From the NCBI GenBank assembly GCA_902560025.1, contig CACEKL010000015.1, positions 1 through 17,620 of the forward strand: a stretch of DNA of 17,620 nucleotides. Direction: 5' to 3'. The notes under the pieces are model-generated. The model had not been told where the DNA came from. It saw nothing but the letters and a program-made list of their open reading frames with translations, and ran no database searches. The number at the start of each line of letters is the position of its first letter. The stretch's first letter is position 1. This document shows, one piece after another, positions 7,731 through 13,644 of the stretch. This DNA is from an uncultured Bacteroidota bacterium (GTDB lineage: Bacteria > Bacteroidota > Bacteroidia > Flavobacteriales > Flavobacteriaceae). A program made the position numbers and the translations under genes.

Positions 7731-8876
7731 CTACTTTGGTAAAATTTTAAAGATTCCCTCACCTTCAACACTAATATATACATAACCATCAGGACTTAGG
7801 TTCACGTCTCTGACTCTACCTATTCTGGGAAAGAGTTTTTCCCTCATTATTATTCCAGAATTATCAAATTCTAATCTTTCAAGATATCTAAAGCTTAATG
7901 ACCCTATTAATAAAGTATTATTCCAATCACTATAAATTTCTGAACCTTTAATCATTACCATTCCAGAAGGAGCAATAGATGGGGTCCAATAGTAATATGG
8001 GTCAGTAACCCCGTCTAAGGTTTTATTTTTAGTTATTTCACTACCGCTATAGTTTATTCCATAAGTTGCTTTTGGCCAGCCATAATTTCTTTCTCTAAGA
8101 GGATCTTCATTATTTTTAGGTTCTTTGATTATATTTATTTCATCTCCACCTCTAGGACCATGTTCATGAATCCATATCTCATCATTGTTAAATCCATCTA
8201 CGATACCTTGAGGGTTTCTATGTCCATAACTCCATATAGCCTTCTTTGTGTTTTCCATATCAAAGAATGGATTGTCATCTGGAATTGAACCATCAAGATT
8301 CAATCTGTAAATTTTACCTCCATCTAAATTTAGATCTTGTGGGTTAATATCTCTGTTTCCTCTATCACCTATGGTAAAATAAATATGTTGATTCTTTAAT
8401 AAAATACTTCCACCAAAATGTCTTTGCTCTTCAGAATCAGGTGAAGCTTTGTAAAGTTGCTTTAGGTTAACTAAACTATCTCCATCAAGTTTAGCTGAAA
8501 ATAATGAGGTATTTGATCCTTTTTCTGAGTCAGAAACACTAGCTGTCAAATAAATTATCTGATTAGAACTAAAATTTTTATCTACTGCTACATCTAGTAA
8601 ACCACCTTGTCTTGAAAATACAATTTTAGGTATACCTTTAATTATACTTTTCTTACCATCTTTAACGTGGTACAAAATACCTTTCTTGTCAGTAACTAAA
8701 AATGAAGATTTATCAGTGAATGCAAGACCCCAGGGAATATCAATTCCATCAACAATTTTAACTAATTCAAATGAGTTTTCATTTGAATCTTGAATAGGTG
8801 GGTAATTTTCTCTTTGAGAGCAAGCTGAAGATATACTCAAAAATATGATTGATAATATTAGACTAGTCTTTTTCAT
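7731..8876 (-). CDS. PQQ-type glucose/sorbosone dehydrogenase family lipoprotein
   Basis: A 381-residue secreted six-bladed propeller of the GSDH family (soluble aldose dehydrogenases using PQQ and calcium). The N-terminus is a lipoprotein signal with lipidation at C19 (ISSAC). Family motifs: IPWGLAF (47-53), QGGLLDVA (90-97), RHFGG with likely catalytic H153, the IGDRG segment (169-173), GHRNPQG (218-224) and HEHGPRGGDE (237-246), where cofactor and calcium ligands lie. It oxidises an aldose or similar sugar in the periplasm; the substrate cannot be read. No PQQ synthesis gene is in the window, so the cofactor must come from elsewhere or from the environment. It lies directly upstream of the FtsB-like gene with a 5-base gap. 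Confidence 0.88.
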   Translation of the reverse strand: MKKTSLILSIIFLSISSACSQRENYPPIQDSNENSFELVKIVDGIDIPWGLAFTDKSSFLVTDKKGILYHVKDGKKSIIKGIPKIVFSRQGGLLDVAVDKNFSSNQIIYLTASVSDSEKGSNTSLFSAKLDGDSLVNLKQLYKASPDSEEQRHFGGSILLKNQHIYFTIGDRGNRDINPQDLNLDGGKIYRLNLDGSIPDDNPFFDMENTKKAIWSYGHRNPQGIVDGFNNDEIWIHEHGPRGGDEINIIKEPKNNEDPLRERNYGWPKATYGINYSGSEITKNKTLDGVTDPYYYWTPSIAPSGMVMIKGSEIYSDWNNTLLIGSLSFRYLERLEFDNSGIIMREKLFPRIGRVRDVNLSPDGYVYISVEGEGIFKILPK

Positions 8877-8918
8877 AATTCGAATTTAAAATAATTTAAT
8901 CACTCAATAAAGTTTTTT

Positions 8919-9986
8919 TTATATCAAGTCAATTAAACTTACATTTTGATAATTTCTTTTTAAATAATCTAATGTTTGCTCCATAAGTTCACCCATAGAT
9001 TTGCATTTTTTAAAGTTTTTCTCATTAGTGAATTTGTAAATCTCATTTTTTAAATTTTCAACATTTTCTTTTTTACTTACCGTATCTTTTTTCATAATAT
9101 TAATCAAAAGCTTCATCCTTTCATCTGAAATAATTAGTCTCCTTGAAATAGTTGATCTCTCTTCAATTTTATACTGGATAATTGAGTCTGTCTTTAATTT
9201 ATCTCTAACTATATCCATCATAGGTTTATTTTCTTTAAAAAACTGTGGTCTATAAACTGAAAACTTACCCTCAAAGCACTGTTGATCAAAATCAATGGCT
9301 CTGATTTTATAAATTACTTGGTCAAAATCATGAATTGGTATTACCACATAATTATAAGATCTCATGTCACCTAATAATCTTATCATGCATCTTTCATTAA
9401 ATTTTACATACTCTTTTGCGATTTGAGACTTTTGAAGCTCTGTACATTTTGGTAAATATTCTTCTATAAAAATATCACCCGGAATTCCAGCAATATGTTC
9501 CTCAATTAAAGAGGAGTTATTAACTAGAAAGTTTAGGTTTCTCGGAGACAACATATGTTCAAATTCTATACCATAGATTCTGGAAGCATCAGTTTTTTTG
9601 ACATAAAAATATGTGAAATTGTCATTAACTATGTTCCTGATCTTTATTCTAAATGGTTTTGAATTTCCAAATGTGCAATAGTCTACTGAATCAATGTTTA
9701 AGTATGGTATAGATGAAGGGTTTCCATCAGAGTGAAGGAGTGTATAAATAATTTTTAAATTTTCATCTATCTCTTGTCTTTCACTTTCATTAAAAATAAG
9801 TCTAACCCACAAAGTATCTTTATTCATCTTATCATAAAGATTTATTGAATCAGAATACCTTAATAGATCATCATATGAAATTACATCATCCATCCATCTG
9901 TCATGATCCTTTAAAAAAAGTTTAAGCTCTTTAGAAATAGGGTAGAAAGGTTTCTTCTTTGATATTAATTTTTTACTAATTCCCAT
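8919..9986 (-). CDS. Conserved protein of unknown function, kinase-like motifs
   Basis: A 355-residue soluble protein with no signal peptide or membrane segment. I do not recognise a named family. Possible kinase-fold landmarks, in the right order: FYVKK (127-131, a beta3-like lysine K130), E141/E143, a hinge-like EEHIAGIPGD (162-171), GDMRSYN (206-212) matching the D-x4-N catalytic loop, and IDFD (231-234) matching the DFG/DFD metal site. No glycine-rich loop is evident. A phosphotransferase or pseudokinase is therefore an inference. The last 70 residues are charged helices. The start was set at ATG 9986 because the longer frame (to 10133) runs through the proline tRNA gene. It starts 29 bases after that tRNA and may be cotranscribed with it. 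Confidence 0.8.
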   Translation of the reverse strand: MGISKKLISKKKPFYPISKELKLFLKDHDRWMDDVISYDDLLRYSDSINLYDKMNKDTLWVRLIFNESERQEIDENLKIIYTLLHSDGNPSSIPYLNIDSVDYCTFGNSKPFRIKIRNIVNDNFTYFYVKKTDASRIYGIEFEHMLSPRNLNFLVNNSSLIEEHIAGIPGDIFIEEYLPKCTELQKSQIAKEYVKFNERCMIRLLGDMRSYNYVVIPIHDFDQVIYKIRAIDFDQQCFEGKFSVYRPQFFKENKPMMDIVRDKLKTDSIIQYKIEERSTISRRLIISDERMKLLINIMKKDTVSKKENVENLKNEIYKFTNEKNFKKCKSMGELMEQTLDYLKRNYQNVSLIDLI

Positions 9987-10011
9987 AAAATAAATATACA
10001 ATAAAGCTAAA

Positions 10012-10089
<78 letters not shown>

Positions 10090-10094
10090 AAATA

Positions 10095-10102
10095 CAAAAG
10101 TA
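10095..10102 (-). promoter_or_regulatory. Possible -7 element before tRNA-Pro(GGG)
   Basis: The minus strand reads TACTTTTG, matching TAnnTTTG, 5 bases before the tRNA 5' end. No TTG lies at the expected 17-23 base distance upstream, and the motif is easy to find by chance in AT-rich DNA, so a separate promoter for this tRNA is only a possibility. Confidence 0.25.
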
Positions 10103-10113
10103 TAAATAAAAAA

Positions 10114-10143
10114 AACCAATTAAATGATAACAATTAATTGGTT
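10114..10143 (-). terminator. Hairpin with T-tract between the two tRNA-Pro genes
   Basis: A perfect 10-base inverted repeat (AACCAATTAA / TTAATTGGTT) with a 10-base loop. On the minus strand it is followed by TTTTTT and ATTTATA, the layout of an intrinsic terminator for the upstream tRNA-Pro(TGG). The stem has only two G-C pairs, so it is weak; it might instead be a processing signal in a two-tRNA transcript. Nothing T-rich follows on the plus strand. Confidence 0.4.
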
Positions 10144-10150
10144 AATAGAG

Positions 10151-10225
10151 TCGGGGTGGCAGGATTCGAACCTGCGACCTCCGCGTCCCAAACGCGGCGC
10201 GATAACCGGGCTACGCTACACCCCG
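10151..10225 (-). tRNA. tRNA-Pro (anticodon TGG)
   Basis: A complete 75-base cloverleaf on the minus strand. The acceptor stem CGGGGTG/CACCCCG is followed by discriminator A; the anticodon stem CCGCG/CGCGG holds loop TTTGGGA, giving anticodon TGG, which can read most or all proline CCN codons; the T arm is GCAGG-TTCGAAT-CCTGC, fully paired. C1-G72 and A73 fit proline identity. CCA is not encoded. It is 61 bases upstream of the GGG isoacceptor and has the clearest promoter of the window. Confidence 0.97.
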
Positions 10226-10236
10226 AAAATGAGTTG

Positions 10237-10267
10237 CAAATATAAGCTTAAAATATTTCTAGCCAAA
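10237..10267 (-). promoter_or_regulatory. Bacteroidota-type promoter of the tRNA-Pro genes
   Basis: On the minus strand TTTG (10267-10264) is separated by exactly 19 bases from TATATTTG (10244-10237), matching the TTTG / TAnnTTTG consensus of the Bacteroidota primary sigma factor at its preferred spacing. The -7 element ends 11 bases before the tRNA 5' end, so the expected start leaves a leader of only a few bases. This is the best promoter match I saw. Confidence 0.75.
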
Positions 10268-10285
10268 CAATTTTCTGTGGTAAAA

Positions 10286-11218
10286 CTAAACTGAAGCTGG
10301 AGACATAATTTTAATGTCATTATACTTAATTTGACCTCTAATTACTGATGAAATAGTATCCATCAAAGCATTAATAACTGGCAATTTAAGCTGACTTTTT
10401 GAATATATCATACTTATCTCTCTAGCAGGAGCAGGATCCTCAAATGGAATTATATTTTGAATATTATTAGAGGATAAATTATTTGAGTGTAAATATGGAA
10501 TTATTGTCATCCATGGACCATTATTTGATAAATTAATCAAAGTTTCAAAGCTTCCACTTTTTAATTCATACTGTTTATTCAGATCATCTAAGCTACATAG
10601 GTTCAACACTTGATTCCTGAAGCAATGGCCGTCTTCTAGTATTAATAAGTCACTATTTGATAAATCATCAAGTTCAAGAGATTTGTTAACTGATAGGAAA
10701 TGATGCTCTGGAACATATGCAACAAATGGTTCATAATAAAGGGGTCTTTCAATAATTTTGGAATTATTAAGAGGAGTAGCAGCTATTGCACAATCAATAG
10801 TGTTATCTTCAAGTTTTTTACATATTGTATCAGTGTTGTATTCTTCAATCTTAAGATCTACATTTTTATGCTTTTTAATAAAAATATTAAGAAAAAGTGG
10901 TAGAAGAGTAGAGCTTACAGTTGGTATTATTCCAACCTTTAAAGTTCCACCAATAATACCTTTTTCCTCAGATATAACATCATTCATTCTCGAAGATTCC
11001 TCTACTATTTTTCGAGCCTGAATTAACACTTTCTCACCAACCTCTGTTACCTGTAGAGGTTTCGTTGATCTATTAAAAATAGTTACACCTAATTCCTCCT
11101 CAAGTTTTTGAACTTGCATACTTAGTGTGGGTTGGGTTACGAAACATTTTTCTGAGGCAGTAGTGAAATTTCCATATTCAGCAACTGCTAATGTATATTT
11201 TAATTGAGTTATAGTCAT
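10286..11218 (-). CDS. oxyR: Peroxide-sensing LysR-type regulator OxyR
   Basis: A 310-residue LysR-family activator. Residues 1-62 are the winged helix-turn-helix (ITQLKYTLAVAEYGNFTTAS...QPTLSMQVQKLEEELGVTIF), then a linker helix and two periplasmic-binding-protein-like lobes. The OxyR call rests on LEDGHCF with C199 and on C208, with H198 beside the first cysteine: spacing and numbering match the redox pair C199/C208 of E. coli OxyR. Peroxide should form this disulfide and switch on catalase, peroxidase or iron-control genes. It is divergent from the acyltransferase gene across a 115-base gap and lies about 0.8 kb from sodC. A likely promoter is at 11242-11268. Confidence 0.93.
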   Translation of the reverse strand: MTITQLKYTLAVAEYGNFTTASEKCFVTQPTLSMQVQKLEEELGVTIFNRSTKPLQVTEVGEKVLIQARKIVEESSRMNDVISEEKGIIGGTLKVGIIPTVSSTLLPLFLNIFIKKHKNVDLKIEEYNTDTICKKLEDNTIDCAIAATPLNNSKIIERPLYYEPFVAYVPEHHFLSVNKSLELDDLSNSDLLILEDGHCFRNQVLNLCSLDDLNKQYELKSGSFETLINLSNNGPWMTIIPYLHSNNLSSNNIQNIIPFEDPAPAREISMIYSKSQLKLPVINALMDTISSVIRGQIKYNDIKIMSPASV

Positions 11219-11241
11219 TATAAGTTTAACTTATTGAATTT

Positions 11242-11268
11242 CAAATCTAAATAAAATAATGTTATCAA
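11242..11268 (-). promoter_or_regulatory. Probable oxyR promoter
   Basis: The minus strand has TTG (11268-11266), a 16-base spacer, then TAGATTTG (11249-11242), fitting TAnnTTTG. The expected transcript start leaves a leader of roughly 15-20 bases before the oxyR ATG at 11218. The spacer is one base shorter than the reported 17-23 range. Confidence 0.5.
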
Positions 11269-11308
11269 TTTTAAAAAAAATGTTAAATACAAATATCTTT
11301 TATGTTTT

Positions 11309-11316
11309 TATATTTG
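11309..11316 (+). promoter_or_regulatory. Possible -7 element of the acyltransferase gene
   Basis: TATATTTG matches TAnnTTTG and ends 17 bases before the TTG start codon at 11334, so the transcript would begin about 10 bases before translation. No TTG is found 17-23 bases upstream, so the promoter is partial by consensus. Confidence 0.35.
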
Positions 11317-11333
11317 AACACTAAATTTTTCGT

Positions 11334-12041
11334 TTGAAAAAAAATATTTTTGGTCAGACCATTCTCATTAAGAGATTGATTATTGCAATTGTTGGTCTGA
11401 TTACTCATAGAACCTTTCGAAGCCAAAGATTTCAAATTATTGGATCTAAACATTTAAATAATATTCCTGAAAAAAATGTTTTGTTTGTTAGTAATCATCA
11501 AACATATTTTTATGATGTTATTGCCATGTTGCATGTTTTTAATTCTTCTGCAAAGGGAAGAATTGATACTGTTAAAAAACCAAAGTATCTGGTAAGTCCA
11601 AAAACTAACCTGTATTATATAGCTTCATTTGAGACTATGAAAAAATCATTTATAACAAAGCTTTTAACATATGCTGGAGCTGTTTTAGTTCAAAGAAGTT
11701 GGAGAGAATCAGGTGAAGATGTTGATAGAGAGATTAGAGCTGAGGATCCAAATAAAATAAGACTTGCATTAGAAGATGGATGGGTCATTACTTTTCCCAG
11801 AGGAACAACAGATAATAGCAAACCAGTTAGAAAAGGTACTGCTCACATAATTAAAGACAATAATCCTACAGTAATACCTGTAAAAATCTCAGGGTTTAAT
11901 GAAGTGTTTCAAAGAAATGGTTTAAAAGTAATCAACAGAAAGCTACCTTTTTCAATTGAAATAAGTGAACCTCTTTCAAATGATATTTATTCTAGATCTA
12001 TTGATGATATTACTTTGGAATTAGAAAAAATTATAAATTAA
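11334..12041 (+). CDS. PlsC-like lysophospholipid acyltransferase, TTG start
   Basis: A 235-residue protein of the 1-acylglycerol-3-phosphate acyltransferase superfamily, expected to add an acyl chain to a lysophospholipid at the inner membrane. Block I is SNHQTYFYD (53-61) and block III is FPRGTT (154-159), followed by RKGTAHII (166-173) and TVIPVKISGF. Two departures: H55 and D61 are separated by five residues where classic PlsC has four, and the Glu of FPEGTR is Arg. I recall FPQGTT and HX5D in related Bacteroidota proteins, so this is probably a subfamily trait. The frame has no usable ATG before block I, and a TAA lies at 11322-11324, so TTG 11334 is the likely start. The 3' end overlaps sodC by 11 bases. 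Confidence 0.85.
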   Translation: MKKNIFGQTILIKRLIIAIVGLITHRTFRSQRFQIIGSKHLNNIPEKNVLFVSNHQTYFYDVIAMLHVFNSSAKGRIDTVKKPKYLVSPKTNLYYIASFETMKKSFITKLLTYAGAVLVQRSWRESGEDVDREIRAEDPNKIRLALEDGWVITFPRGTTDNSKPVRKGTAHIIKDNNPTVIPVKISGFNEVFQRNGLKVINRKLPFSIEISEPLSNDIYSRSIDDITLELEKIIN

Positions 12042-12573
12042 CTTCTTCAGGAATTTTAATTTCCATACATCCTATTCTCATACCCGACGCTCCTGAAGGT
12101 TGAGAGACATAATCGTCTGCTCCATTATGGATAATTACAGCTTTATTAAGAATATCATTTTCTTCATCACAACCTAAGCACCATAAATCAGTTTTAAATT
12201 TTAACATTCCGTGTCCTATGCTATCAACTTCAAAGTTTCCAATTGCACCAAGATGAAACCCAGTTGGATCACCCCATTTACTATGTTTAGTATCATATGG
12301 ATTCCAATGACCTCCTGTGCTAAGTCCATCTTCAGATGAGCAATCACCAAATTCATGAATATGGATAGCTTTTGTACCAGGCTCTAGACCAAATACGTGA
12401 GCTTCAAGAGAAACAGAATCACTATCCTGGGTAAATGTAATAGTTCCTGAAATTGAGGAGTTATTTACTGGCTTAATAGTTTTCTTTATTACAATAGTAT
12501 TATTTTCTGTATTACACGCGATGGAAGAGATTAATACTGAAAATATAATTAATTTAGTTTTGAAATTTTTCAT
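12031..12573 (-). CDS. sodC: Cu/Zn superoxide dismutase lipoprotein, Zn-ligand Asp replaced
   Basis: A periplasmic enzyme that dismutates superoxide to oxygen and peroxide. The signal is a lipoprotein type with C20 (ISSIAC). Copper ligands are H71 and H73 (HIHEFGDCS), bridging H89 (GGHWNP) and H149 (IIHNGADD); zinc histidines H97 and H107 are kept. The structural disulfide pair is C78/C169, and the guiding arginine R166 is present (GMRIGC). The fourth zinc ligand, Asp in the usual HxGDxGN, is Ala110 (HLGAIGN). An extra C132/C135 pair (WCLGC) is present. It shares only 21 bases with the divergent DUF3089 gene. It is near oxyR but carries no regulatory sequence I can assign to it. Confidence 0.92.
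   Translation of the reverse strand: MKNFKTKLIIFSVLISSIACNTENNTIVIKKTIKPVNNSSISGTITFTQDSDSVSLEAHVFGLEPGTKAIHIHEFGDCSSEDGLSTGGHWNPYDTKHSKWGDPTGFHLGAIGNFEVDSIGHGMLKFKTDLWCLGCDEENDILNKAVIIHNGADDYVSQPSGASGMRIGCMEIKIPEEVNL
12555..12562 (+). promoter_or_regulatory. Possible -7 element of the DUF3089 gene, inside sodC
   Basis: TAGTTTTG fits TAnnTTTG and ends 32 bases before the ATG at 12595. It lies within the first codons of sodC on the other strand, which the 21-base gap would force. No -33 TTG is at the right distance. Confidence 0.3.
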
Positions 12574-12577
12574 AACA

Positions 12578-12585
12578 CAAATTTA
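12578..12585 (-). promoter_or_regulatory. Possible -7 element of sodC, near-leaderless
   Basis: The minus strand reads TAAATTTG, ending only 4 bases before the sodC ATG (12573-12571). If used, transcription would begin at or next to the A of ATG, giving a leaderless message. No -33 match is seen. Confidence 0.3.
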
Positions 12586-12594
12586 AAATATAAA

Positions 12595-13617
12595 ATGTTT
12601 AAAAGAAATCTAATTAAAGTTTATGTACTCCTATGGTTTATTACTGGGTGTAAAATTTCATATAAAACATACAACTTTGAAGATAGTCCAAATATTGAAA
12701 CTCCTGATTACAGTAATAGTAATAGCTGGGCTGTTCTACCAGACAACCTTCCTGATGAAATTGCTTATTTAAACAAAACAGAAGAAAAAAAGAAAGCAGA
12801 TGTATTTTTTATTTATCCAACTCTAATTGATGGTAAAAATCAAAAAGAATGGAATTCAAATATTTGGGACAGCGAAATCAGATACGACGTAATTAACAGG
12901 CCTGTGAAATACCAAGCTTCTGCATGGATGGATGCTGCAAATCTCTATGTTCCGTTTTACAGACAAGCACATATTAGAGTTTTTAATGAAAAATATAAAG
13001 AGGAGGGACTTAAGGCATTAGATTTTGCATATGAAGATATAAGAAATGCATTTATTTATTATTTGAAGAATTTTAATGATAATAAGCCATTTATTATTGC
13101 TTCTCATAGTCAAGGAACAATTCATGCAAAAAGGTTGATCTCAGAATTTATTGATGGAAAGGAGCTACAAAAAAAGCTTGTCGCAGCTTATCTTGTAGGG
13201 ATTGGAGTAAAGAAAAATGAATTTAAAAAAATAAAACCTATGAATAGTCCTGATGAAATAGGGGGCTTTGTCTCATGGAATTCATATAAATTTAATAAAT
13301 ACCCAAAAAAGGATTCCTACGAGGACTGGTTTAGAGGAGGTGTTACATCTAATCCAATTACCTGGGATGATTCAAAGGAGGCTGGTAAAAAATCTCACAA
13401 AGGACTACTTTATAGAAACATGAAAATATTCCCCAATAACATAAATATTAAACTAATAGATGGAATTGTTTGGGCATCTTTACCTAATGTTCCTGGTAAA
13501 CTTTTTTTAAAACCTGTTAGGAGCTATCACTTTGCTGATATTAATTTATTCTGGCTTGATATAAGTGAAAATGCAAAACTTAGAGTTGAACAATGGTTTT
13601 TAAAAAATAATTATTAA
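12595..13617 (+). CDS. DUF3089 family alpha/beta-hydrolase-like lipoprotein
   Basis: A 340-residue exported protein. The hydrophobic start ends in ITGC (C19), a plausible lipobox. Features of DUF3089: ADVFFIYPT (68-76), ANLYVPFYRQA (115-125), and the nucleophile elbow IIASHSQGT with S172, where the usual Gly-His-Ser-Gln-Gly has Ser as its first residue. The conserved C-terminal YHFADINLFW segment probably supplies the catalytic histidine. The family looks like serine hydrolases (esterase or lipase fold) but has no established substrate, so the activity is inferred. The Tat-exported oxidoreductase gene follows after 27 bases, probably in one operon. The start is the first ATG and gives a good signal peptide. 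Confidence 0.85.
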   Translation: MFKRNLIKVYVLLWFITGCKISYKTYNFEDSPNIETPDYSNSNSWAVLPDNLPDEIAYLNKTEEKKKADVFFIYPTLIDGKNQKEWNSNIWDSEIRYDVINRPVKYQASAWMDAANLYVPFYRQAHIRVFNEKYKEEGLKALDFAYEDIRNAFIYYLKNFNDNKPFIIASHSQGTIHAKRLISEFIDGKELQKKLVAAYLVGIGVKKNEFKKIKPMNSPDEIGGFVSWNSYKFNKYPKKDSYEDWFRGGVTSNPITWDDSKEAGKKSHKGLLYRNMKIFPNNINIKLIDGIVWASLPNVPGKLFLKPVRSYHFADINLFWLDISENAKLRVEQWFLKNNY

Positions 13618-13644
13618 ATTTCTGATATTAAAAAAACTACAATT

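Noticed and set aside
10238..10258. AAATAT-N9-ATATTT inverted repeat after oxyR, as an oxyR terminator
   Set aside because: The stem has only A-T pairs and overlaps the tRNA promoter; the pairing is expected by chance.
10758..11021. Open frame on the plus strand antisense to oxyR (also 10700-10903)
   Set aside because: It lies wholly inside the oxyR coding region, has no recognisable domain and no promoter of its own; it is a shadow frame of AT-rich DNA.
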